From Maribellus comscasis (GTDB lineage Bacteria > Bacteroidota > Bacteroidia > Bacteroidales > Prolixibacteraceae): DNA of 64,000 bases. Of the stretch, positions 1 through 8,228 are shown one piece after another (positions within the stretch are counted from its first letter, which is position 1; each line of letters starts with the position of its first letter). Position numbers and translations under genes: made by a program. Under the pieces are notes generated by a model. That model was not told the DNA's origin. It searched no databases and saw only the letters and a list, made by a program, of their open reading frames with translations. The DNA is taken from NCBI RefSeq assembly GCF_009762775.1, contig NZ_CP046401.1, positions 806,001 to 870,000 on the forward strand, given 5' to 3'.

Positions 1-903
1 TTTGATTTCTTCAGAAATCTGATTATCAAAACGCTCATTCGCCCCTTTCCAGGTAAGATGAATCAATTCTTCCATTGGTGTTCTCCCTTCACTGGTAATT
101 TCTTCCGGATAGAGATATTTTAACTCATCGAGTGAAAACCGGCAGGCATCTGCTATTTCCTGTGCATGGTAGATTGCTTTGGGATAATCCCGGAAAAGGC
201 GTCGCATCTCCTTCGCAGACTTCAGGTAACGTTCTGCATTCTGATGAAGTTTGAAACCGGCCGTATGAATGGTACATTTCTCCCGGACACAGGTCAGAAT
301 ATCCTGCAACTCCCGGCGTTCAGACACATGGTAGTACACATTGTTGGTAGCCACCATCGGGATGTTCAAATGTTCTCCCAATTGAGAAAGCCGGAACAAT
401 TTCTTATGGTCATCACCATGATAAGAGAAATTTGCACCAAGATAAAGATTCTCTCCCAACATTTCTTTGTACTCTTCCAAGACTTTTATAAACTCCGGTT
501 CAAAATCAAAATCTTCATTCAGCGCCCCCGGAGGAACGACAATAAATTTTATACCTTCAGCGTATTTGTAAACGTCTGTCCGGTACAAATAGCATTCTCC
601 TTTTTCAGCACACAGGTTGCCTTCAGTGAGTAATCCTGTTAAGTTGGAATAGGCTGAATTGTTTGTTGGATAGGCTAGTAAACTTGGTCCATCCAGCAAA
701 TCGAGGCGACACCCGGGAATAAAACGGATATTTTTTCCCCGCGCAGTCACATGAGCCCGTACAATTCCTGCGAGAGTATTTCGGTCAGTAACTGCAATTG
801 CTTTGTACCTCAGTTCAGCCGCCCGCTCAACGATTTCTTCCGGGTGCGAACCGCCCCGAAGAAATGAGAAATTTGTCGTCACCTGCAATTCTACATAATC
901 CAT
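1..903 (-). CDS. dnaE2: Error-prone DNA polymerase DnaE2, N-terminal part (runs off the window)
   Basis: Encodes the first ~301 residues of a C-family DNA polymerase of the DnaE2 type, the polymerase of the ImuA-ImuB-DnaE2 translesion system. The start (ATG complement at 901-903) is followed by MDYVELQVTTNFSFLRGGSH, the usual DnaE2 opening of the PHP domain; further on are AVTDRNTLAGIVRAH and NLYLGANFSYHGDDHKK. DnaE2 proteins of this kind are ~1000+ residues, so only the PHP region and the beginning of the polymerase core are here. It lies 17 bases after imuB on the same strand and is almost certainly co-transcribed with imuA and imuB. Whether the rest is intact cannot be seen. Confidence 0.93.
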   Translation of the reverse strand, partial: MDYVELQVTTNFSFLRGGSHPEEIVERAAELRYKAIAVTDRNTLAGIVRAHVTARGKNIRFIPGCRLDLLDGPSLLAYPTNNSAYSNLTGLLTEGNLCAEKGECYLYRTDVYKYAEGIKFIVVPPGALNEDFDFEPEFIKVLEEYKEMLGENLYLGANFSYHGDDHKKLFRLSQLGEHLNIPMVATNNVYYHVSERRELQDILTCVREKCTIHTAGFKLHQNAERYLKSAKEMRRLFRDYPKAIYHAQEIADACRFSLDELKYLYPEEITSEGRTPMEELIHLTWKGANERFDNQISEEIK

Positions 904-920
904 TATTCTTTCCCTTTTTA

Positions 921-2417
921 TCAGACAAAAAATCCATGAAGAAACCATTGTGGTTTTTCATTTCCGTATAAACCAAGTCGAAACAACCAGTAACGTGCTC
1001 CGTTTTCATCTTCTACCCGGTAATAATCCCTCGGTGGCCCTGTTTGAAGCCACCACTCCTGTTCTATCCGCTCCGGTCCGTCAGCTTTGACAACCCGAAT
1101 AATATTTCCCTTGTACCGAAAGTGCAGCGGCGGATAATCAGGAAGTACAACCATAACATCTACAGGTTCGGGCCTGGGTAAAAGGTGAAGTGGCCTGGGG
1201 CGATCAGTGCGCCACTCTGTTTCGGGTTGTTCTTCCAGGGAGTTAACTTCCTTTACTGAACTCTCCGGCCAGTAATGTTCCTGTGGCAGATAGCGGTGAA
1301 TAGCCTGCATTCCCACCTTTCCGGCAATGTTATCCAATAATTCTGCAATGACTTTGGGGTTATTCCCCCCCGTATTCCACAATGCCTCCTGTGTCTCACC
1401 GACATCCTCAACCAACGTGGCTTCCAGAACAAAAAGCTCAATTCCAAGTGCCGGTTCTATTTCTGATATTTTAAGTTCGAACAGCTTAAAAAGATGTGCT
1501 GCATTCCGGGATGCCCTGCTGGTACCAATACCGATTTGCTCAACCTCCCCGTCAATACGATACCCTTTAAATATCCCCGTCCGCATACCTTTCCCTTCCC
1601 TGGAAAAGCGTTCACACAAAGTTTCCAGCAGGCGACTGAGTGCAATTTCGATTCCTTTAGCTGTACGAATGGGTTCCAGGCAAGGCAGCCGCTCCTGGTA
1701 AACAGGAGCCGGTTGCACAGGGTAAAAAGTTTCGTGCTCTGTTCCCAAAGCTTGTCCTAACCGGATAAGCAAACCATCGCCAAAGCGTCTGCGCAGATTT
1801 GAACGGGGAATATGGATAAACTGACTGATTTGTCTGAATCCAAGTTTTCCCATACGTTGCAGAGTGATATCATCCAGTCGCAAAGCAGCAGGCGGAAGAG
1901 TAAGAAGGGCCTCAGCCTGCTTTCCTGAAGCAACGATGGGCTGATCTGTACCGTAATGTGCAATTGCCCAGGCTGTACCAATGGTATCAGCTATCGCAGC
2001 ACGTACATCATATCCACCTTTCTGAAGACGGCTTATGATTGTTTTAAGATAAGAGAGTTCTCCTCCCCACAGATGAGGACATCCGGATATGTCCAGTATC
2101 AACCCGTCCGGAGAGTCGGTGGCAACTGCAGGAGTATAACGAAAACACCATTCCGCCAAATCCGACAGAAACTTTTCCTCTGCCTTCGGCTCATCAGGAA
2201 ATACTTCAACAGAAGGAAGTATAGCCCTTACATCGGCTACGACCATGCCGGGTGCTATACCTTCCTTACTCAAAGCCTGACTGGAAGCTTTGACTACCAT
2301 CCGGCCACGTTCAGGAGCGTACAAGAGGAAAGCTTTTCCCTTAAGCTCCGGATGTAGCCTGGCCATCCTGTCTGTGGCAAAATGACGAAACCAGATGGAC
2401 ATATAACGCCTACGCAT
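921..2417 (-). CDS. imuB: ImuB, inactive Y-family polymerase homologue of the translesion complex
   Basis: 498-residue Y-family polymerase-like protein. The N-terminus (MSIWFRHFATDRM) and the second active-site region (SPDGLILDISGCPHLWGGE) align with Y-family polymerases but lack the catalytic acidic pair of DinB, as is typical of ImuB; the family acts as a scaffold joining DnaE2, ImuA and the beta clamp rather than as a polymerase. The C-terminal third is the ImuB-specific extension (residues ~380-498). It overlaps the end of imuA by 8 bases. A second in-frame ATG at residue 6 (complement 2400-2402) is an equally plausible start. Confidence 0.93.
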   Translation of the reverse strand: MRRRYMSIWFRHFATDRMARLHPELKGKAFLLYAPERGRMVVKASSQALSKEGIAPGMVVADVRAILPSVEVFPDEPKAEEKFLSDLAEWCFRYTPAVATDSPDGLILDISGCPHLWGGELSYLKTIISRLQKGGYDVRAAIADTIGTAWAIAHYGTDQPIVASGKQAEALLTLPPAALRLDDITLQRMGKLGFRQISQFIHIPRSNLRRRFGDGLLIRLGQALGTEHETFYPVQPAPVYQERLPCLEPIRTAKGIEIALSRLLETLCERFSREGKGMRTGIFKGYRIDGEVEQIGIGTSRASRNAAHLFKLFELKISEIEPALGIELFVLEATLVEDVGETQEALWNTGGNNPKVIAELLDNIAGKVGMQAIHRYLPQEHYWPESSVKEVNSLEEQPETEWRTDRPRPLHLLPRPEPVDVMVVLPDYPPLHFRYKGNIIRVVKADGPERIEQEWWLQTGPPRDYYRVEDENGARYWLFRLGLYGNEKPQWFLHGFFV

Positions 2418-3159
2418 ACCGCTCTTTTTTTGCAGTTACAGAACCGGAAATAATTTGCTTTTGAGCAGGAAGATGCCTGAATACTCCATCCCTCCATTCG
2501 AACTGCCATTTTCCGGGCCTGCCATTTCGTATCTTCATCAGTTCTACCTCCCAACGAGGAAATCCAACCCCCGGAATCCCTTCCGGTAACCAGCTTACTA
2601 CGGGTCTAATCTGCCACCGGGACACACAGGCAAGGGTATTATTTATGTATGGATGATGACGATGCAAAAAGCCTGTAACCCGGCTCTCCCCTACAGCCAG
2701 CTGCAGCCTCCTTGATTCTGCAAAACTGACGTTCCTTAATTCGGCGACAACAGCCGCAAGTGAACTGCATTTCAGAGCCTGCTCTGTGACCCAAAGAGCT
2801 TCCTTTTCTTTCCTTGCATCGATGAATATTACATGGTGTGGCTCAATCCCGAAAAATTTCAAAGCCGGAGGAAACAATTTGCGACCGGCACTTATCCATA
2901 TACAGGAGCCTCCCTTTTTCAGAAGTGTACTTAACAGTCCGGAAATAAAACCATTTGCTGCAGCAAAACTTGCCTCCGTTGGACTAACAAATTCATGTAT
3001 TGTCCCAACAGGAAAAGTACCTCCGGGAAATGAACTGTTCACAGGCCCCAAAGCAAAATCAGACTGCAGGATATCTGCCCCGGTGCTGAATCCTTCCAGT
3101 GTAAATATCTTCTCCCTCAACTGCCTGATAATTTCCTTTTTCCCGGTCAACTCTTTCAT
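2410..3159 (-). CDS. imuA: ImuA, RecA-like accessory protein of the translesion cassette
   Basis: 249 residues, first gene of the imuA-imuB-dnaE2 operon. The protein has the layout of the ImuA/SulA-like RecA-fold family: a core beginning around PVGTIHEF (residues ~48-58), a hydrophobic strand GGSCIWISAGRKLFPP, and the segment RRLQLAVGESRVTGFLHRH. A full Walker A motif is not evident. Family knowledge: ImuA is needed for DnaE2-dependent mutagenesis after DNA damage. Its start faces a divergent LexA-like regulator across 63 bases containing a palindrome, so damage-induced control is likely. Confidence 0.88.
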   Translation of the reverse strand: MKELTGKKEIIRQLREKIFTLEGFSTGADILQSDFALGPVNSSFPGGTFPVGTIHEFVSPTEASFAAANGFISGLLSTLLKKGGSCIWISAGRKLFPPALKFFGIEPHHVIFIDARKEKEALWVTEQALKCSSLAAVVAELRNVSFAESRRLQLAVGESRVTGFLHRHHPYINNTLACVSRWQIRPVVSWLPEGIPGVGFPRWEVELMKIRNGRPGKWQFEWRDGVFRHLPAQKQIISGSVTAKKERYA

Positions 3160-3180
3160 AATTAAAAAATATCATTAATT

Positions 3181-3199
3181 TTGTTACTATTAATAACAA
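3181..3199. promoter_or_regulatory. 19-bp palindromic candidate operator between imuA and the S24 regulator
   Basis: TTGTTACTATTAATAACAA is an inverted repeat with 6-bp arms (TTGTTA/TAACAA) and two further matching pairs in the centre; only one pair is mismatched. It is the only strong dyad in the 63-base gap between two divergent genes, one of which encodes a LexA-like repressor. A role as the operator of that repressor, silencing the mutasome operon and its own gene, is an inference. Confidence 0.6.
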
Positions 3200-3222
3200 T
3201 ATGATGTTTATAAATATAACAA

Positions 3223-4035
3223 ATGAATAATAGACCTCAAAAAATATTTTTTGCCCGGAACATCAAATTTCTACGGGAACGAAAAAAAATGAGTCAGGAA
3301 ATTCTTGCAGCTCAACTGGGATTGACCCGTGCCAAGCTTGCGGCTATTGAAGCCGGCAACACAAAATCGCCACAGCCGGAGGACTATCTGAATTTCTCGG
3401 ATTTTTTTAAAATAAGCATCGATACCTTATTAAAAATAGATCTTTCAAAACTGGGGGAGCTAAAAATGCGGGACCTGGAGGCCGGGAACGATGTGTATAT
3501 CCGTGGAGGGAACCTGCGGGTGCTGGCTATTTCAGTAGACCGGTCAAATAATGAAAATGTGGAATACGTTCCGGTGAAAGCAAAAGCAGGTTACATGGCA
3601 GGATACAACGACCCGGAATTTATTGCCGCCCTGCCCAAATATTCAATTCCCAACCTACCCGTCCAGGGGACATTCCGTATCTTTCCCTCCACCGGGGATT
3701 CCATGTTGCCCGTTCCCGAAAGCAGTGACATCATCGCGCAATATGTAGCAGACTGGACAGCCATCAAACCCAATACTCCCTGTATTGTCATCCTGAAAGA
3801 ACAACAGGACTTTGTATTTAAAATGGTAACAATACATCCGAATGGCACCATTCTTTTAAAATCGCTCAATCCGGAATACAAACCTTATCTGGTAGAGGCT
3901 GGTGATGTGATGGAAATATGGCAATTTTACGCTTATACCAGCAGAAAATTCCCTGAAGCCCGTTCTGAAATGGCAACCATTCTGGCTGCCATAAAGAATC
4001 TGGAAGAAAAAATAGGAAAAAATAAATCGAAATAA
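3223..4035 (+). CDS. LexA-like regulator: XRE helix-turn-helix plus S24 self-cleaving peptidase domain
   Basis: 270 residues. Residues ~8-72 form an XRE-type helix-turn-helix (MSQEILAAQLGLTRAKLAAIE). Residues ~115-235 resemble the LexA/UmuD S24 fold: candidate Ala-Gly cleavage site at A122-G123, Ser in GDSM at S160, and Lys at K200 (VFKMVTI). The spacings G123-S160 (37) and S160-K200 (40) resemble those of E. coli LexA (34 and 37). The C-terminus (RSEMATILAAIKNLEEKIG) looks like a coiled coil. It is divergent from imuA and probably the SOS-type switch of the mutasome, playing the LexA role with an XRE rather than a LexA winged-helix domain. The DNA-damage link rests on context. Confidence 0.88.
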   Translation: MNNRPQKIFFARNIKFLRERKKMSQEILAAQLGLTRAKLAAIEAGNTKSPQPEDYLNFSDFFKISIDTLLKIDLSKLGELKMRDLEAGNDVYIRGGNLRVLAISVDRSNNENVEYVPVKAKAGYMAGYNDPEFIAALPKYSIPNLPVQGTFRIFPSTGDSMLPVPESSDIIAQYVADWTAIKPNTPCIVILKEQQDFVFKMVTIHPNGTILLKSLNPEYKPYLVEAGDVMEIWQFYAYTSRKFPEARSEMATILAAIKNLEEKIGKNKSK

Positions 4036-4213
4036 ACACTCCGGATATTCCTTTATTTATCATGAAAATCCGGGATTCAGTGATAAATATTTTATACAAT
4101 AACTCGGCTAAAACATTCATCAAGTTTTGTTAAAAAAAGCCAGAATCATTCTGTAGAAAAACCCAAAGAACAAACAAGTATTTCCTAAAAATTACAATTC
4201 ATAGTTTTTATTG

Positions 4214-5038
4214 TTAACAGCTAATATTACTCTTATGCTCTTTTAATTGTGTTGGCGGGTAACCAAATTTCTTTTTAAAAGCAAACGAGAAATGTGAAAG
4301 ATTTTCAAAACCTACCTCATAACATATATCTATGGGTTTCGATTTATTTTGTGTTAAGCGATAATGTGCGAGTTCAAGCCGTTTTTGTGTCAGCCATCGT
4401 TGGGGCGTTAAGCAAAATGCTTTCTTAAAGTCTCTTTTGAAGGTTGTTAAACTTCGGCCTGTCAGATAACCAAATTTTTCCAACGGAAGATTAAATATAA
4501 AATTCTTTTCCATAAAACCGACTAAATCAACTTTACCGGGTTCCTCAAAGTTGGCCAAAACATTGTCAATTTTTTTGTCGATGCTTCTGAGGATACTGAT
4601 GGCTTCTGTTATTTTTAATGAGGCAATTTCTACCGGGATATCGGTCATTTCAAAATAGGGAATTAGAGAAGAAAGGCAACTTTGTAATAAAGGATGGTTG
4701 TTGTAGCTCAATATTTGAGGCGAAGCTGACAGTTTTAGATTAACATCAAGTTTCGAATAAAAATCCCTTAACCTTGCTGTGGAGAGATGCATCACAACCG
4801 TTTTGTGCGGTTGGCTGTGTTTAGGATAGTTAATTATTGTAGCTAACTGATTTCTTGGAATTAAAAATATATCTCCGGTTTTAAAATGATAAGTAGCATC
4901 AGACTGAACGATTTTTGTTTCGCCCGAAATGAACCAGATAAGCATATGGTGGTCAAACATAATGTCCGACTTGAAAAAGTTATCCTCATATGAGGATAAC
5001 TTTATGTCTTCGGTGATATATTTTGCCTTATATTCCAT
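4214..5038 (-). CDS. AraC-family transcriptional regulator (class A module 1)
   Basis: 274 residues. An N-terminal cupin-like sensing domain (residues ~1-165; FKTGDIFLIPRNQLATI) is followed by a C-terminal pair of helix-turn-helices (residues ~175-270; LTGRSLTTFKRDFKKAF and YEVGFENLSHFSFAFKKKFG). It follows an SDR gene on the same strand by 46 bases and lacks an obvious promoter of its own, so it is probably the second gene of an SDR-AraC operon. It is a clear paralogue of the regulator at 6213-7022, which has the same arrangement. Confidence 0.9.
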   Translation of the reverse strand: MEYKAKYITEDIKLSSYEDNFFKSDIMFDHHMLIWFISGETKIVQSDATYHFKTGDIFLIPRNQLATIINYPKHSQPHKTVVMHLSTARLRDFYSKLDVNLKLSASPQILSYNNHPLLQSCLSSLIPYFEMTDIPVEIASLKITEAISILRSIDKKIDNVLANFEEPGKVDLVGFMEKNFIFNLPLEKFGYLTGRSLTTFKRDFKKAFCLTPQRWLTQKRLELAHYRLTQNKSKPIDICYEVGFENLSHFSFAFKKKFGYPPTQLKEHKSNISC

Positions 5039-5084
5039 CGTAATATTTGTTTTTGTTTTGAAATCAACAACGTAAAAATAGCAA

Positions 5085-6086
5085 CTAGGGTTTTGAAATA
5101 TTAAATGTTATTCCCGTCATTTTCTCGCTTAATGCCCATAATTCTTTTGCGTTAGCTTCATCCAGTGAGTACTGTTTTACTCCTGCAGAAAATGTTTGTC
5201 CGTGATTTATTTCTGCAATGTTTACATCCTCGCAGTAAACACCACCCAGGTCATCAAGCAAGGGACTGGTGGCAGCCCAAACCGTTGTTGCCGCCCCTTG
5301 CGGAATTGTTTTTAATGACGCGACAACTTCAGGCTTCATGTTTCCTTTCTCATCCAAAAATCCCATTTGCTGAAACAATTCCAAAGAAGCTTCTCTTGCC
5401 AACTCGGTTCCGTTTATAGACCCCGGATGTAATGAATAAGACCTGACATTGAAAGCTTTTGCACGATTATCCAATTCCAGTGAAAACAGGTTCACAGCAG
5501 TTTTGGATTGACCATATGCTGCAAGTGTTTCATATTCGTGTTCCTGAAAATTAGGGTCATCAAAGTTAAAGGGTGAGAATTGATGGCCTTGTGAAGATAC
5601 ATTAACAACTCTTGCTCCATTAGCTTTTTTTAGTGCAGGCCAAAGTCTTGCGGTAAGTTGAAATTGTGCAAGGTAGTTTGTTGCCAGTTGTGATTCTATT
5701 CCCCGCTTATCCCTGCGCAGGGGAACCCACATAATTCCGGCATTGTTGATGAGCAGGTGAAGCGGCCTGGCCGAAACCAGAAATTTATTTGCAAACGCAT
5801 CGATTGAATCCGGATTCATCAAATCCATTGGCTCAATTTCTACGTTTCGAATGCCATTTAAATTACGTTTGGCTTTGTCAATGTCTCTTGCCGGAACGAT
5901 GACTACTGCACCCGCGGAAGCCAATGTTTTGGTTGTTTCCAAACCGATACCGGTATTTCCTCCGGTTACGATGGCGATTTTCCCTTCAAGATTAATACCG
6001 TTGATAACTTCGTTTGTCGTTGATTGTGCGTTAAAACCACTGTTTAATGCTTTTTGCAACGCTCCCTGATAATTGTTTTGTTTCAT
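5085..6086 (-). CDS. SDR-family NAD(P)-dependent oxidoreductase (retinol/protochlorophyllide-reductase-like)
   Basis: 333-residue classical short-chain dehydrogenase. The cofactor motif TGGNTGIG is at residues 41-48, NNAG at 114-117, catalytic Ser near 164 (VNVSSQG), and Y191-x3-K195 (YGQSK). The family reduces carbonyls or oxidises alcohols with NAD(P)H; the substrate cannot be read from sequence. First gene of a pair with the AraC regulator at 4214-5038. Its promoter region carries two CCTTTTRAACAAAG direct repeats and a TATCTTTG -7 element (6116-6180). Confidence 0.9.
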   Translation of the reverse strand: MKQNNYQGALQKALNSGFNAQSTTNEVINGINLEGKIAIVTGGNTGIGLETTKTLASAGAVVIVPARDIDKAKRNLNGIRNVEIEPMDLMNPDSIDAFANKFLVSARPLHLLINNAGIMWVPLRRDKRGIESQLATNYLAQFQLTARLWPALKKANGARVVNVSSQGHQFSPFNFDDPNFQEHEYETLAAYGQSKTAVNLFSLELDNRAKAFNVRSYSLHPGSINGTELAREASLELFQQMGFLDEKGNMKPEVVASLKTIPQGAATTVWAATSPLLDDLGGVYCEDVNIAEINHGQTFSAGVKQYSLDEANAKELWALSEKMTGITFNISKP

Positions 6087-6115
6087 CTTTCTAAATCTTT
6101 AATGTTTTGATAAAA

Positions 6116-6180
6116 CAAAGATAGAGCGAGACAAACCAGTCAACTTTGTTCAAAAGGCTGAAGTTGCTTTGTTTAAAAGG
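6116..6180 (-). promoter_or_regulatory. Class A promoter: two AraC-type direct repeats and a Bacteroidota -7 box
   Basis: Read on the minus strand: distal repeat CCTTTTAAACAAAG (6167-6180), proximal repeat CCTTTTGAACAAAG (6144-6157), pitch 23 bp, then exactly 28 nt to the G of TATCTTTG (6116-6123). The layout matches the promoter at 8069-8133 base for base in spacing. Likely bound by the AraC protein encoded in the same operon (inference). Confidence 0.75.
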
Positions 6181-6212
6181 TCATCTAATTTTTCTGAGAT
6201 TAGCCAATTGTA

Positions 6213-7022
6213 TCAGTTTTTAGCTGTTGAATTCCTTTTTTTTCCTGTCAGTTCTCCTGGCGTTTGTCCAAAAGACTTTTTAAAGGCGAATGAGAAATGA
6301 GACAAATTCTCAAAGCCCAATTCTATATAAATTTCAGACGGTTTTCTATTCTTTTCTTCTATTAGAAAATAAGCCTCCTGCAGTCTTTTTTGCACTAACC
6401 AGTGGCTGGGTGAATCATTAAATATGTACTTGAAATCACGTTTAAAAGCTGACAAACTTCGTCCCGTCATAAATGCAAACCGTTCAATACCGACATTGAA
6501 TTTGTAATTACGGTTCATAAACTCCTCCAGGTTTATTTTTTCAGGAATACCAAAATCAAAAAACACACCGGCTAATTCTGGTTGCGACTGGAGTATAATG
6601 ATTAATAATTCTTCCCTTTTTACATCTGCAAAAATTTTGTCAATTTTTCCTTCTCCCTTGTAATATGGTTTTAACGATCGGACAAAGTCAGGTATCAGTT
6701 TATTTTTTTCAATAGGAATAAAAGTTTCAGCTAATGGAGATTTTGTGGCTGATATTTTGTGTTTTTGCTGAAATTTTCTGAGAAATACTTCATCGAAAAT
6801 GACGGCTACTTTTTCATAATCTCCGTTCTCTTTTTGTTTATTGTACCGAGCCAAACGATTTTTTCGGAGAAGACAATATTCGTCTGGTTTTAACGTGTAC
6901 TTTTTACTTCCGTCATAACCCAACATAAGCCCTTTCGCCAGATACAAAAAGATATGCTCCGGGATAAATTGCTCCGGAGAAATCTCCGGTCCGAGATGAC
7001 ACGATTTTATTTCTTCTTTCAT
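6213..7022 (-). CDS. AraC-family transcriptional regulator (class A module 2)
   Basis: 269 residues with an N-terminal sensing domain (YTLKPDEYCLLRKNRLARY) and C-terminal double helix-turn-helix (FMTGRSLSAFKRDFKYIF; LGFENLSHFSFAFKKSFG). It overlaps the preceding SDR gene by ATGA (stop TGA at 7019-7021, start at 7020-7022), so translation is probably coupled. It is a close paralogue of the regulator at 4214-5038, and both sit behind an SDR gene. The two modules look like a duplicated SDR-AraC unit in which the SDR partner has been exchanged for a different subfamily. Confidence 0.9.
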   Translation of the reverse strand: MKEEIKSCHLGPEISPEQFIPEHIFLYLAKGLMLGYDGSKKYTLKPDEYCLLRKNRLARYNKQKENGDYEKVAVIFDEVFLRKFQQKHKISATKSPLAETFIPIEKNKLIPDFVRSLKPYYKGEGKIDKIFADVKREELLIIILQSQPELAGVFFDFGIPEKINLEEFMNRNYKFNVGIERFAFMTGRSLSAFKRDFKYIFNDSPSHWLVQKRLQEAYFLIEEKNRKPSEIYIELGFENLSHFSFAFKKSFGQTPGELTGKKRNSTAKN

Positions 7023-8050
7023 TTAATAATGCCGAATTTTATTAAACTGGCGGCCGTATCAGTAATAACAACTTCCCTGCTTCTTGGTTTCCAATTCAAA
7101 ACCTGCTTTGCCTTTTCGTTTGACAATATTTTTACTTTCCCCACTTGAGCAGAAACGGATTTAAACTCTGGCTTAAACAAAGACGCAAATCTCACAATCC
7201 AATTGGGCATTACCTTTTTTGTGATTCTTTGCGAAAATTTATTTTTTTGAGTCTTTAGTATTTTAGCAACCTCTGGAAAAGACGCAGTGCCATCGGAAGT
7301 TGCTAAAAATCGCTGCCCATTCGCTTTAGGATTTGTCATTGCCTTGATATGAATGTCAGCCACGTCGCGAACATCTACAATACCAAAACTGATTTTTGGT
7401 GTTGACTTCATTTTCCCATTCATCAACTGTTCTATCATTTTGATGGAACTGGAAAAATCTTTGCCTAAAACAGGTCCAAAAATCCCAACAGGATTGATAA
7501 CTGTTAATTCTAAATTCCCACCTTCATTTCTGATAAAGTCCCATGCCGAACGCTCTGCAAGCGTCTTTGATTTAATGTAAGCCGGAATATTGGTATTCGG
7601 GTCTGTCCAGTCTTTTTCTGTAAAAACATGGCTTTTAGGGTCAATACTGTAGCCTATAGCGGCAAAAGAAGACGTTAATACAACACGTTTTACACCTGCA
7701 TTTCTTGCAGCTTTCAAAACCCGCAATGCTCCTTCCCGGGCAGGAATAATAAGTTCATCCTCATTTTTTGGCTCACCAGAAGGAAAAGGTGATGAGACAT
7801 GTAAAACATATTTACAATCTTTTACCGCTTCATCCCAATTATCATCTTTAATTAAATCTGTCTCAAAAAATTCAAGGTTATCAAACGAAGTAATACCTCC
7901 ATTTTTAAGCATTTCAAATACTTCTCTTTTTCTGTTCAGATTACGGATTGTTGTTTTTACCTTGTACTCTTTTTGCAATAGTTGCAGAATGATATGAATA
8001 CCTACAAAACCGGTTCCACCTGTTACTAAAATTGTGTCTCTGTTTTTCAT
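7019..8050 (-). CDS. Extended SDR, dihydroflavonol-4-reductase-like NAD(P)-dependent reductase
   Basis: 343 residues from the chosen ATG (complement 8048-8050). It begins MKNRDTILVTGGTGFVG, the TGGTGFVG motif of extended SDRs at residues 10-17, and carries a YIKSK (YxxxK) motif. An upstream in-frame ATG at 8069-8071 is rejected because it lies inside the predicted -7 box (8069-8076). Relatives reduce aldehydes and ketones such as flavonols or methylglyoxal; the substrate here is unknown. It is followed by and overlaps the AraC regulator at 6213-7022. Confidence 0.88.
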   Translation of the reverse strand: MKNRDTILVTGGTGFVGIHIILQLLQKEYKVKTTIRNLNRKREVFEMLKNGGITSFDNLEFFETDLIKDDNWDEAVKDCKYVLHVSSPFPSGEPKNEDELIIPAREGALRVLKAARNAGVKRVVLTSSFAAIGYSIDPKSHVFTEKDWTDPNTNIPAYIKSKTLAERSAWDFIRNEGGNLELTVINPVGIFGPVLGKDFSSSIKMIEQLMNGKMKSTPKISFGIVDVRDVADIHIKAMTNPKANGQRFLATSDGTASFPEVAKILKTQKNKFSQRITKKVMPNWIVRFASLFKPEFKSVSAQVGKVKILSNEKAKQVLNWKPRSREVVITDTAASLIKFGIIK

Positions 8051-8068
8051 TTTTTTAATTTTATGCCA

Positions 8069-8133
8069 CAAATTTCTGCATAAAACATTTATCTAACTTT
8101 GTTGGAAAGCCCAAAGTTTTTTTGTTGAAAAGC
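8069..8133 (-). promoter_or_regulatory. Class A promoter of the second SDR-AraC pair
   Basis: On the minus strand: distal repeat GCTTTTCAACAAAA (8120-8133), proximal repeat GCTTTCCAACAAAG (8097-8110), pitch 23 bp, then 28 nt to the G of the -7-like GAAATTTG (8069-8076). Pitch and distance are identical to those at 6116-6180, and the core AACAAAG is shared. Confidence 0.72.
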
Positions 8134-8228
8134 TCAAGAAATACATTTATACGAAGGAAAGTGAATTCAATTTCTCTGTCTCTTTCACCCAACACATAAA
8201 AAAGCAAGCTATCAATAATTTGCCCATT

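Noticed and set aside
166..633. Plus-strand frame inside dnaE2
   Set aside because: Shadow of the dnaE2 reading frame; the minus-strand translation matches a known family throughout.
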